Assembly (NCBI GenBank): GCA_903927265.1
Contig: CAIYMF010000296.1
Location: 1-64,000 of the forward strand
Length of the DNA: 64,000 bases
Source: an uncultured bacterium
Lineage (GTDB): Bacteria > Actinomycetota > Actinomycetes > S36-B12 > CAIYMF01
Direction: 5' to 3'
In this document: piece by piece, positions 1-8,182 of the stretch
How the letters are laid out: each line of letters opens with the position of its first letter
Numbering within the stretch: the first letter of the stretch is position 1
Translations under genes and position numbers: made by a program
The notes under the pieces: generated by a model
Database searches by the model: none
The model's input: only the letters and a program-made list of their open reading frames with translations
Told to the model about the DNA's origin: nothing

Positions 1-1
1 G

Positions 2-877
2 CTTCTCGGCCTCCCCTCACTTCCACTTCCAGAGTGGATGGCGGGAGTTCGTATCGGCGGAGACATCACCCTCGAGTCGATGATGACCGGCTTCTACGAC
101 GGCCTTCGCCTTGCGGTGCTTCTCATCTGTGTCGGCGCCGCCAACTCACTGGCGTCACCCGCGAGGTTGCTCAAGAGCGTGCCAGCAGCTCTCTATGAAG
201 TTGGCGTGGCTTTGGTGATTGCCCTGACATTCGCACCAATGCTGGTCAGCGATATCCAACGCGTGCGTGAGGCACAACGGCTACGCGGACGCGCGACGAG
301 GGGGCTGCGCGGTGTCGCGTCGGCTGCACTTCCAGTGTTCGAAGGCGCACTTGATCGCAGCATTACTCTGGCCGCCGCGATGGATTCGCGCGGCTACGGA
401 CGCACCGCTCCCGTCTCGGTGGCACGCCGTCGTTCAACCTCGCTGCTGCTACTGGGAGGGCTGGTCGCGATCACGATCGGCGCCTACGGAGTGGTGGCGG
501 AAGGATCCCCCCTTGTCGTAGGAGTTCCGTTAGCGGTGGTGGGCATCATCGCGGCCGCCCTATCGTTGCGCCTCGCTGGCGCGCGATCGATCCGCACCCG
601 CTACCGACCTGACCCATGGCGGTGGCAGGAATGGCTTGTCAGCGCGAGCGGCATCATTCCCGCGATCGTGGTTGGGGCGGCGTCGGCCGCCGCCTGGTCC
701 GGCATGATGCCGAGCATTGTTCCGCCAGCGTGGCCCGACCTTCCCTTACTCCCCGCAGTCGCCGTGCTCATCGGAGCACTGCCAGCGCTCGCAGCACCAC
801 CACTGCCTCGCCCGCGAGCTGTGACCTCAGCACCACCGGCACGCGTGCCCGCAACGACAGGAGATGTGGCCACATGA
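2..877 (+). CDS. EcfT-like transmembrane subunit of an ECF transporter (5' truncated)
   Basis: This is the membrane-embedded coupling subunit (CbiQ/EcfT family) of an energy-coupling-factor importer. The reading frame is open to the left edge, and the residues before the first in-window ATG (position 38, with LPSLPLPEW just ahead) fit the middle of the family, so the N-terminal membrane segments lie outside the window. Visible are hydrophobic segments, the cytoplasmic coupling stretch with RLRG followed by SRGYG (the two Arg-Gly coupling motifs), and further membrane helices. The stop overlaps the ATG of the next gene (ATGA), so it is translationally coupled to the ATPase. The substrate is judged from the downstream cobalamin genes. 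Confidence 0.85.
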   Translation, partial: LLGLPSLPLPEWMAGVRIGGDITLESMMTGFYDGLRLAVLLICVGAANSLASPARLLKSVPAALYEVGVALVIALTFAPMLVSDIQRVREAQRLRGRATRGLRGVASAALPVFEGALDRSITLAAAMDSRGYGRTAPVSVARRRSTSLLLLGGLVAITIGAYGVVAEGSPLVVGVPLAVVGIIAAALSLRLAGARSIRTRYRPDPWRWQEWLVSASGIIPAIVVGAASAAAWSGMMPSIVPPAWPDLPLLPAVAVLIGALPALAAPPLPRPRAVTSAPPARVPATTGDVAT

Positions 878-2499
878 TTCGGTTCGACAACGTCAGTGTT
901 GTCTACGACGGCGAGACAGTTCCCGTCTTGCGCGATGTCACGCTGCACATCCCCGAGGGCGAATTGGTTCTGGTCGTCGGGCGCACAGGAAGCGGAAAGT
1001 CAACGCTGCTGCGCGCGGTGAATGGGCTGGTTCCACACTTCACCGGTGGAACGCTGACCGGCCGCGTCACCGTCGACGGTCGTGACACCCGCGATCACCT
1101 ACCGCGCGATCTGGCCGATGTGGTGGGTGTGGTGCCCCAGGATCCGTCGAGCGCCTTTGTCACCGACATCGTCGAAGACGAATTGGCCTACGGAATGGAA
1201 AGTCTAGGTTTGGCACCGGATGTGATGCGCCGACGGGTCGAGGAAACACTTGACCTGCTTGGTCTGACCGAACTTCGGGATCGCGCACTCCAGTCCCTTT
1301 CCGGCGGGCAACGTCAACGAGTCGCGATCGGCGCCGTCCTGACGACGCACCCCAAAGTACTCGTCCTTGATGAACCGACCTCAGCCCTCGATCCGGGTGC
1401 GGCAGAGGAAGTGCTGGCCGCACTACAGCGACTCGTGCACGACTTGGGCGTCACCGTACTTCTCGCCGAACACCGACTCGAACGCGTCGTGCAGTATGCC
1501 GATCGCATCGTGGTGGTGCCCGGCAACGGCGCACCCCTGATATCCGGTCGCCCTGCTGAAGTGATGATTGATGCTCCCGTGGCACCTCCCGTTGTCGAAC
1601 TTGGGCGCATCGCCGGCTGGTCACCGCTACCACTCTCTGTTCGCGATGCCCGTCGCGCAGCGGATGAACTACGACGCTCACTGGTGGGACTCCGGCCTCC
1701 ACTGCGAGCAGTTCCTGATGCTGCAGCGATTCCAGTTGCCACGATGCGTTCGGTACGTGTGGGATTCGGTCATGTGCAGGCCCTGGCAGGCGTCGATTTT
1801 GATATCACCGCGGGAGAAGTGGTGGCGCTGATGGGACGCAATGGCGCCGGCAAATCAACCTTGCTCAGTTCTCTTGTCGGACTGCGCCGCCCCAGCGCTG
1901 GAACAGTGCGAGTGGCGGGAGACGACCCCTGCACACTTCGGGGACCGGAGTTGGTGCGGCATGTCGGACTCGTTCCGCAGGATCCGCGCGATCTGCTCTG
2001 TAGCGATCGAGTCAGTGATGAGTGTCGTGCCGGCGATGCAGATGCCCACGCAGTTCCTGGCACGACACGCGCATTGCTCGCGCTCCTCTCCCCCGATATT
2101 GATGATTCAACGCACCCACGCGATCTGTCGGAAGGCCAACGCTTGACGCTGGCTCTTGCCGTGGTGCTTGCCGCCGAACCTCCACTCGTGCTGCTTGACG
2201 AGCCCACACGTGGCCTTGACTACCCGGGAAAAGAACAGCTCGTTATTACCTTGCAAGGTCTCGCCGCCCGTGGACATGCCGTCGTGATGGCAACCCATGA
2301 TGTTGAACTTGCGGCCGCGGTGGCGACCCGAGTGGTGGTACTCGCCGACGGAGAAGTAGTGGCCGACGGTCCGATGGCCGACGTGGTCGTGGCATCACCA
2401 ATGTTCGCTCCGCAGGTTGCCAAGGTGATGGCTCCGGAACGCTGGCTCACCGTGGGTGAAATTGAGCGTGAGATCGAGCGAGGACGGGAATTGGCATGA
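874..2499 (+). CDS. Double-ATPase subunit of the ECF transporter
   Basis: A 541-residue protein with two fused ABC ATPase domains that powers the ECF importer. Domain 1 has Walker A GRTGSGKST near residues 36-44, signature LSGGQRQR near 142 and Walker B VLVLDEPTS near 163. Domain 2 has GRNGAGKST near 321, signature LSEGQRL near 418 and LVLLDEPTR near 438. Each domain has its switch His (AEHRLE, ATHDVE). The start is ATG 874, which overlaps the stop of the EcfT gene; an open frame from 616 is only an extension into that gene. Fused A-subunits replacing separate EcfA and EcfA' are common in actinobacteria. Confidence 0.93.
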   Translation: MIRFDNVSVVYDGETVPVLRDVTLHIPEGELVLVVGRTGSGKSTLLRAVNGLVPHFTGGTLTGRVTVDGRDTRDHLPRDLADVVGVVPQDPSSAFVTDIVEDELAYGMESLGLAPDVMRRRVEETLDLLGLTELRDRALQSLSGGQRQRVAIGAVLTTHPKVLVLDEPTSALDPGAAEEVLAALQRLVHDLGVTVLLAEHRLERVVQYADRIVVVPGNGAPLISGRPAEVMIDAPVAPPVVELGRIAGWSPLPLSVRDARRAADELRRSLVGLRPPLRAVPDAAAIPVATMRSVRVGFGHVQALAGVDFDITAGEVVALMGRNGAGKSTLLSSLVGLRRPSAGTVRVAGDDPCTLRGPELVRHVGLVPQDPRDLLCSDRVSDECRAGDADAHAVPGTTRALLALLSPDIDDSTHPRDLSEGQRLTLALAVVLAAEPPLVLLDEPTRGLDYPGKEQLVITLQGLAARGHAVVMATHDVELAAAVATRVVVLADGEVVADGPMADVVVASPMFAPQVAKVMAPERWLTVGEIEREIERGRELA

Positions 2500-3368
2500 G
2501 TGTCACCGTCGAACGCGGAACTTCCGGGTCGCCATCAGGTGGCGCATCAGCCAATGGCCGTCGGATTCACGCGATTCGACCGCGCGCACGCACCATCACC
2601 ACGCTGATCCTCGTCACGCTGATCTCGTTGGTGGCATTCGGGTGGCCGCTTATCGCCGCCCCGGGGTCTGATGCGGTCGCGCATTCTGGCGATGCACCGT
2701 GGGTTTTCGCGCTTCTCCTCCCGCTGTTGATTGCTCTCGTGTGGGCCGAACTCGGCGACGGTGGAGTCGACGCGAAGGCACTCGCCGTGCTCGGAGTCTT
2801 GGCTGCCGTCGGCACCGCGCTGCGACCGCTGGGCGGCGGAATTGCCGGGCTCGAACCGGTGTGGGTACTGATCATTCTGGGCGGCCGCGCGCTCGGTCCT
2901 GCATTCGGATTCACCCTCGGTTCGGTGACGCTCATTTCATCGGCACTCATCACCGGTGGCGTGGGCCCGTGGCTTCCATTTCAGATGATCGCCGCCGGCT
3001 GGGTGGGGTTAGGTGCCGGCTTGTTACCGAGCACCCGTTCACGCGGGCGCCGCATGGAAGTCATGATGCTGTGTGCGTACGCCTTCGTTGCCTGCATCGC
3101 TTACGGGTTCTGCATGAATCTGTGGTTCTGGCCATTTAGCGGCGGGCTTGCCCCTCAACTCGCGTACATTCCTGGTGCACCACTGCTGGTCAACCTTCAG
3201 CACTGGCTGGTCTTCGGAGCCGCGACCAGTTTGGGTTACGACATTCCACGAGCGATCCTCACCGTCGTTCTCATTGCACTTGCCGGAGCGCCGATTCTGG
3301 CCGCGTTGCGTCGCTCGACCCGACGGGCATCCTTTGGTGCGGTCGGTCGATTTGAGGATGCAGCGTGA
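2496..3368 (+). CDS. ECF transporter S component, probably for cobalamin or a precursor
   Basis: A 290-residue integral membrane protein with a basic, flexible N-terminus of about 30 residues and then roughly six hydrophobic segments. It resembles the substrate-binding S components of ECF transporters, with the typical small-residue-rich region near GGGIAGLEPVWVLIILGGRA. It overlaps the ATPase stop by four bases (ATGA) and overlaps the next gene by four bases, so T, A and S subunits form one operon. Specificity is inferred from the next genes (CobU, CobT, CobS); a CbrT-like cobalamin S component is the best guess, but cobalt or another ligand cannot be excluded from sequence. Confidence 0.8.
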   Translation: MSVTVERGTSGSPSGGASANGRRIHAIRPRARTITTLILVTLISLVAFGWPLIAAPGSDAVAHSGDAPWVFALLLPLLIALVWAELGDGGVDAKALAVLGVLAAVGTALRPLGGGIAGLEPVWVLIILGGRALGPAFGFTLGSVTLISSALITGGVGPWLPFQMIAAGWVGLGAGLLPSTRSRGRRMEVMMLCAYAFVACIAYGFCMNLWFWPFSGGLAPQLAYIPGAPLLVNLQHWLVFGAATSLGYDIPRAILTVVLIALAGAPILAALRRSTRRASFGAVGRFEDAA

Positions 3369-4861
3369 AAGTCCTGCTCCTTGGCACCGGAGCTGCCGAC
3401 GGCTGGCCACAACCGTTTTGTCGATGCGCCTCATGCGTACATGCACGGTCCGAGGGCAACGTCCGGGCACGAAGTGGGGTACTGGTTGACGAGTGCGTGC
3501 TCATCGATCCGTCACCGGACGTTACCGTGTCCGCGGCCCTTGCAGGAGTGTCGCTCGACAGGGTGACCACGATTCTGATCGGACACAGCCATTTCGATCA
3601 TCTTGATCCGTCGGTATTCCTGGCGCGTGAATGGATCATCCCGCGGGGCGAACTCGGACCACTTGTCGTGCATGGCCCAGCGTCAGCCTTGGAACAGATT
3701 CGACCGTGGATCAACCCCGACCGACTATCGTCTGGCGACATCGGCCTTCACGAAGTCGTGATGGGTGCCGACATCACACTGCCCAGCGGACACTCGGCTC
3801 GCGCACTTCCCGCCGAGCACGGTCTTGGTGCGAACGGATGGCCCACATCGCGGCAGCACAGCGAAAGCGCCCATGAAGCGGTGCATGAAGCGGTGCGCGA
3901 GGCAGTGTCCGAGGCAGTGCTGTGGGAAGTCACGTCGACACATGGACAACGACTGCTGCACGCCACCGACACCGGGCCACTTCCATCGAGCACTCGCGCG
4001 CTCATGCGACCCCTTGATGTACTGCTCGTTGAGGAAACCTTCGGTGACACGCTCGATCACGGCACCGCACACCTTGACCTCGCCACACTGCCCCACCTGC
4101 TCAGCGAGTTACGAGGCGAGAGCATCGTGCACGATCAGACTGAGATCGTCGCCATCCATCTGTCGCATCACAATCCTGCCGAACCAGAACTCGTACGCCG
4201 GCTCGCAGCGTGGGGCGCCCGACCTGGTCGAGATCGTGAGGTGATCACCGTGGGGACGTCGGCAGAACCTTGTGTGCCTCAACCGCGCCGGGTACTCGTC
4301 ACCGGAGGCGCTCGTTCCGGAAAGAGCCGTGAGGCGGAGCACCTTGTCGCATCGCACGCGAAAGTGACGTACGTTGCGACGGCGGCGCCGCGTGAGGACG
4401 ATGCAGAGTGGGACGACCGCGTCGCTGTGCATCGGGAGCGCAGGCCCGCGACGTGGACGACGATCGAGACGGCGGATCTGGTGTCGGTCGTGGCCACGGC
4501 CTCAGACCACGACGCCGTGCTCATCGACTGCCTCACGCTCTGGGCCACCCGCATCATTGATGAAAGCGACACGTGGGACACCCCGTCGCAAGCCCGTGCC
4601 GTAGTTCGCGACCGAGCTCGCGACCTTGCATCAGCACTAGCCCACACTTCCGGAACTATCGTGTTGGTCACCAATGAGGTTGGATCCGGAATCATGCCCG
4701 TCAATGCCGCCGCCCGCCTTTTCGCCGACGTGCTGGGTGACGTGAATGCGATCATCAGCCGCGAGTGCGACGAGGTTCTTCTCGCCGTTGCCGGCCGCGT
4801 GATTCCCGTGCATTCGGCCCGGAGTGCACTCGAACCCAGCCACCAGGAGTCGCTCTCGTGA
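3365..4861 (+). CDS. cobU: Fusion of a PhnP-like metallo-beta-lactamase domain with CobU
   Basis: A 498-residue two-domain protein. Residues 1 to about 300 are a metallo-beta-lactamase fold. The motif HSHFDH is at 74-79, and an early Cys cluster (C19, C21, C24) after LGTGAADG resembles the PhnP family of cyclic-phosphate phosphodiesterases. From about residue 308 the protein is CobU: P-loop GGARSGKS near 313-320, a conserved RRPATW segment and NEVGSGIMP. CobU phosphorylates adenosylcobinamide and transfers GMP to it during lower-ligand assembly. The linker holds an HEAV/REAV/SEAV repeat. CobU alone is about 180 residues, so the N-terminal domain is a true addition. Its substrate is unknown; acting on an alpha-ribazole phosphate is an inference from context. 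Confidence 0.88.
   Translation: MKVLLLGTGAADGWPQPFCRCASCVHARSEGNVRARSGVLVDECVLIDPSPDVTVSAALAGVSLDRVTTILIGHSHFDHLDPSVFLAREWIIPRGELGPLVVHGPASALEQIRPWINPDRLSSGDIGLHEVVMGADITLPSGHSARALPAEHGLGANGWPTSRQHSESAHEAVHEAVREAVSEAVLWEVTSTHGQRLLHATDTGPLPSSTRALMRPLDVLLVEETFGDTLDHGTAHLDLATLPHLLSELRGESIVHDQTEIVAIHLSHHNPAEPELVRRLAAWGARPGRDREVITVGTSAEPCVPQPRRVLVTGGARSGKSREAEHLVASHAKVTYVATAAPREDDAEWDDRVAVHRERRPATWTTIETADLVSVVATASDHDAVLIDCLTLWATRIIDESDTWDTPSQARAVVRDRARDLASALAHTSGTIVLVTNEVGSGIMPVNAAARLFADVLGDVNAIISRECDEVLLAVAGRVIPVHSARSALEPSHQESLS
3872..3919 (+). repeat. Four 12-bp tandem units inside the MBL-CobU gene
   Basis: Two identical units (catgaagcggtg) at 3872-3883 and 3884-3895 are followed by two diverged units (cgcgaggcagtg, tccgaggcagtg) at 3896-3919. 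They encode HEAV, HEAV, REAV, SEAV. The period is a multiple of three, so copy-number change would keep the reading frame. Confidence 0.85.
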
Positions 4862-6081
4862 TCAACTGGCCGCTCGTCGAACCCAAAGAAGTCACACCGC
4901 TCGTCGGTCTCCCTGACGACAACGCCCGCGAACAAGCGCGTGCGCGGCAATCGATACTCACCAAGCCCGCAGGTTCTCTGGGACGCCTCGAAGACGTATC
5001 AATCTGGTTGTCAGGGGTGCAGGGGACTTGCCCACCGCGAGCACTTGATGAGGTACGAGTCATCGTGGTGGCTGGCGACCACGGGATAGCGCGCACCGCG
5101 TCAACGTCGGCGTATCCACCGGAAGTAACTGCCCAAATGGTGTTGAACTTTTTGGCTGGTGGCGCTGCGGTGAACGTGCTTGCGCGCAACGCTGGTGCCA
5201 CGGTGCGCGTTCTTGACCTGTCGGTTGACGTGGATCCGTCGTTCTACGCCGAAGCCATTGATGCCGACGCAGTCGATGCACTCGTGCGTTACCGGATACG
5301 CAGAAGCAGCAACTCCCTCGATCGCGAGGATGCGCTCACCTACGAGGAGTCGCTCGCAGCGTTCTCAGCGGGCATTGCCATTGCCAATGAAGAGATCGAT
5401 TCAGGTGCTGACCTGCTGATTGTCGGCGACATGGGAATTGGCAACACGACACCCGCGGCTGTCTTGGTTGGACTGCTTACGAAAGTGGACGCCGCCACCG
5501 TCGTAGGCCGCGGAACAGGAATCGACGACGTCACCTGGATGCGCAAGTGTGCAGCAGTGCGTGACGGGATGCGTCGCGGCCGACCCCATATCGCCGATCC
5601 AATCGAGTTACTCGCCGCTGTCGGCGGCGCGGACCTTGCCGCCATTACCGGGATCCTGTTGCAATCAGCCGCCCGCGGAGTGCCGGTACTACTCGACGGA
5701 GTCGTGTCGTGTACCTGTGCACTCGTCGCCCAGCGGATGTCCTATCGCGCACGCGAGTGGTGGCTCGCGTCTCACCGGTCGACTGAACCCGCAGCGGTTG
5801 CGGCGCTCGACTACTTGTCGATGCAGCCACTGCTCGACCTCGGAATGCGGCTCGGCGAGGGCACGGGAGCACTCACCGCACTGCCCCTGGTGCGGGCTGC
5901 CGCTCTCACCCTTCGCGATCTGTCGACATTTGAGCAGGCGGGCGTTTCGAACCGCGAGGCGGAAACCGCGGAGGAACAGGAAGCGGAATTGGCCAGTAAC
6001 GGCGAGGAAGAAGTCGACACCGAGCCCGAGACGACAGAGTCTGATTCGGGAACCGGCCCCGGAGTCTCATCCGATGCCTGA
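4858..6081 (+). CDS. cobT: Nicotinate-nucleotide:dimethylbenzimidazole phosphoribosyltransferase
   Basis: CobT makes alpha-ribazole phosphate from nicotinate mononucleotide and a lower-ligand base. The 407-residue product has the hallmark N-terminal KPAGSLGRLE, the VVAGDHGIA segment, GDMGIGNTTPA and the C-terminal RLGEGTGA with the catalytic Glu. The start is GTG 4858, which overlaps the CobU stop (gtga); an open frame from 4765 is only a shadow extension. Typical CobT is about 350 residues. Here the last 40 or so form a strongly acidic Glu-rich tail of unknown role. The gene overlaps cobS by eight bases, which indicates coupled translation. Confidence 0.95.
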   Translation: MINWPLVEPKEVTPLVGLPDDNAREQARARQSILTKPAGSLGRLEDVSIWLSGVQGTCPPRALDEVRVIVVAGDHGIARTASTSAYPPEVTAQMVLNFLAGGAAVNVLARNAGATVRVLDLSVDVDPSFYAEAIDADAVDALVRYRIRRSSNSLDREDALTYEESLAAFSAGIAIANEEIDSGADLLIVGDMGIGNTTPAAVLVGLLTKVDAATVVGRGTGIDDVTWMRKCAAVRDGMRRGRPHIADPIELLAAVGGADLAAITGILLQSAARGVPVLLDGVVSCTCALVAQRMSYRAREWWLASHRSTEPAAVAALDYLSMQPLLDLGMRLGEGTGALTALPLVRAAALTLRDLSTFEQAGVSNREAETAEEQEAELASNGEEEVDTEPETTESDSGTGPGVSSDA

Positions 6082-6871
6082 CTGGTTGCGACTTGCGCTG
6101 GGGACCCTCACGGTGTTCCGAGTGCCCCCACCCCGCGTGGTGAATTCACACGTTGCAGCCCGCGCCATGCTCGCCGCGCCAGTAGTTGGCGTAGTGCTCT
6201 CGATTCCCGCCGCGCTGATCGTGTGGATCATTCCCGCCGCCGCTGGGCGGGGCACGACCACATCGAGCGTCGCAATCGCCGCACTCGCGGCAGTACTGGG
6301 GCTCACCGCACTTGCCGCACTGACTCGGGCCCTACATCTGGATGGACTGGCAGATACCGCAGACGGGTTAGGTAGCGGGCGAAACGGTGCTGACGCCCTC
6401 ACCGTGATGTCGAAATCGGACATCGGACCCTTTGGGGTCGTGACCCTGGTTCTTGTCTTGCTCATTGACGTGGCTTCTCTCACCGTATGCATCACGGCAG
6501 GTAGAGGTGTACTCGCGCTCGTCGTTGCCGTCGTCGTGTCGCGCGCGGTGCTTCCTCTTGCCTGCCGCCGCGGTGTACCCGCCGCTCGATCAACCGGATT
6601 GGGCGCGACGGTCGCGGAGTCGGTGTCACCACCAGCGGCCATAGCGGCGGTGGCATTGGCGACCATCCTGAGCGTTGCCGCTGGTTACTCGACTGGTGGC
6701 AAAGGAGTGGCCATCGCTTGCCTACTTGCGGCGCTCGGCGGACTACTCGGGGGTCTGGTACTTCTTCGTCGATGCTGCGCCCGATTAGGTGGAGTAACAG
6801 GAGACGTAGTGGGCGCAATGGTGGAGACCACCCTGTGCGTTGCACTAGTGATCTTCGCCGTCACCGCCTAA
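6074..6871 (+). CDS. cobS: Adenosylcobinamide-GDP ribazoletransferase
   Basis: CobS is the integral membrane enzyme that joins adenosylcobinamide-GDP with alpha-ribazole (phosphate) to finish the cobalamin lower loop. The 265-residue protein is very hydrophobic and carries the family motif DGLADTADGLGSG followed by MSKSDIGPFG. The start is ATG 6074, inside the end of cobT. It is the last gene of the ECF-cobU-cobT-cobS operon. No corrin-ring genes or separate CobC phosphatase are in the window, which fits precursor salvage, though they could be elsewhere. Confidence 0.94.
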   Translation: MPDWLRLALGTLTVFRVPPPRVVNSHVAARAMLAAPVVGVVLSIPAALIVWIIPAAAGRGTTTSSVAIAALAAVLGLTALAALTRALHLDGLADTADGLGSGRNGADALTVMSKSDIGPFGVVTLVLVLLIDVASLTVCITAGRGVLALVVAVVVSRAVLPLACRRGVPAARSTGLGATVAESVSPPAAIAAVALATILSVAAGYSTGGKGVAIACLLAALGGLLGGLVLLRRCCARLGGVTGDVVGAMVETTLCVALVIFAVTA

Positions 6872-6902
6872 CGACCAGGTTCCATCGATGGGCGCTGACT
6901 TC

Positions 6903-6920
6903 GCTACCTGCCGAGGTAGC
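6903..6920. terminator. Hairpin between convergent cobS and gcvT
   Basis: GCTACCT, loop GCCG, AGGTAGC form a perfect 7-bp stem between the stops of cobS (6871) and gcvT (6921). An outer pair, ACGACCAG at 6871-6878 and CTGGTCGT at 6928-6935, could extend the structure. There is no T-run, so bidirectional termination is plausible but not certain. Confidence 0.4.
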
Positions 6921-8021
6921 TCACGCTCTGGTCGTCGACGCGACGAAGGGTGGCTTGACGACGACCGCGTCCAGTGGACGTCCGCGCACATCGATCTGCA
7001 CCACATCGCCTTCTTGTACCGACGGGGACAGCAGAGCGAGTGCAATACCTTCACGTAGGGTCGGCGAAAAGGTTCCGCTCGTGGTGATTCCCACGCTGTC
7101 GCCGTCGCGCACAACCGGCAAGTCCGCTCGAGGAATTCCGCGCTGTGTCGCTTTGAGTCCTCGCAGCACGCGCGCTGGACCGGCAGCGCGTTCGGCAACG
7201 AGCGCCTCTCGACCTTGGAAGGTGGGCTTATCCCAACCAACGGCCCAGGAAAGCCGCGCCTGCACAGGGGAAATCTCGGCTGAGAGTTCGTGACCGTGTA
7301 GTGGGTATCCCATCTCGAGTCGCAGAGTGTCCCGCGCGCCCAGCCCTGCAGGAAGTCCACCGAGGGGACCTGCGAGTACCAGAAGATCGGCCCAGAGTTG
7401 ATCGATGAGTTGCACTGGAACGACGAGTTCGTAACCGAGTTCGCCGGTGTAGCCCGAGCGAGCGACGATGACGGGCGTCCCGTCCATGTCGGCAGAGACC
7501 ATTGACATGTAATCGTGGCCAGTTGGTAGGCCAATCGCGTCGAGAAGGTCGGCGCTCGCAGGGCCTTGCACCGCGATGATTCCATGATCGAGGTGATGAT
7601 CGTCGACCGTCACCGACTGCGGAGCAAGTGACCTGAGCACCTCAACGACGTGTGCAGCATTGCTCGCGTTGGGAATGCAGAACACCTCGTCATCGGCCCA
7701 CAGGTAGACCAAGAGGTCGTCAACGACTCCCCCATCGCCGTCGCACAGCATCGTGTACTGCGCCTGGCCAGGACCAATGCGAGTGAGGTCATTGGTGAGA
7801 ACAGAATTCAGGAACTGAGCGGACTGCGGGCCATGGATTCTGACCTTGCCCATGTGCGAGACATCAAACAGGCCCACTCGCTCGCGAACGGCCGTGTGTT
7901 CGCCGATGGTTCCCGAGTACTCAATCGGCATCAACCAACCCCCGAAATCGCCCATCTTCGCGCCAAGCGCGAGGTGGCGATCGTTCAAGGGCGAAAGTCG
8001 CGGCGTGTTGCTGTCATCCAT
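6921..8021 (-). CDS. gcvT: Glycine cleavage system T protein (aminomethyltransferase)
   Basis: GcvT transfers the methylene group from aminomethyl-lipoyl-H-protein to tetrahydrofolate and releases ammonia. The 366-residue protein is full length. It begins with the family segment LNDRHLALGAKMGDFGGWLMP, has FDVSHMGKV, and ends with the C-terminal beta-barrel region (GITTSGTFSPTL). No gcvP or gcvH is nearby. The ATG at 8021 has no Shine-Dalgarno sequence. A TAGTCT hexamer lies seven bases upstream, so the transcript may be leaderless. It is divergent from the aminopeptidase gene. Confidence 0.95.
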   Translation of the reverse strand: MDDSNTPRLSPLNDRHLALGAKMGDFGGWLMPIEYSGTIGEHTAVRERVGLFDVSHMGKVRIHGPQSAQFLNSVLTNDLTRIGPGQAQYTMLCDGDGGVVDDLLVYLWADDEVFCIPNASNAAHVVEVLRSLAPQSVTVDDHHLDHGIIAVQGPASADLLDAIGLPTGHDYMSMVSADMDGTPVIVARSGYTGELGYELVVPVQLIDQLWADLLVLAGPLGGLPAGLGARDTLRLEMGYPLHGHELSAEISPVQARLSWAVGWDKPTFQGREALVAERAAGPARVLRGLKATQRGIPRADLPVVRDGDSVGITTSGTFSPTLREGIALALLSPSVQEGDVVQIDVRGRPLDAVVVKPPFVASTTRA

Positions 8022-8028
8022 GGATCTG

Positions 8029-8034
8029 AGACTA
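8029..8034 (-). promoter_or_regulatory. Possible -10 element of a leaderless gcvT transcript
   Basis: Read on the minus strand the hexamer is TAGTCT, placed so that transcription would start at or next to the gcvT ATG. No convincing -35 hexamer is seen, and no ribosome binding site precedes the ATG. Confidence 0.35.
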
Positions 8035-8182
8035 CAAGCCCGCTCGGCATCGCAGCTCCCCTACGCCGACCACAACGAGCCGCCCATGCCTCTACGCGGC
8101 TAGGGTGGAATCAGACAGACTTCCGGAGCCGACGATCGACGCCATCAGTCGACCGAGAGCTTCCCGAGCCAACAGGAGCACC

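Noticed and set aside
616-873. 86-codon extension ahead of the double ATPase
   Set aside because: It lies within the EcfT gene in another frame; the ATPase domain begins right at ATG 874.
3872-3919. Tandem repeats as a CRISPR-like array
   Set aside because: 12-bp in-frame coding repeats without spacers; no CRISPR array or cas gene is present anywhere in the window.
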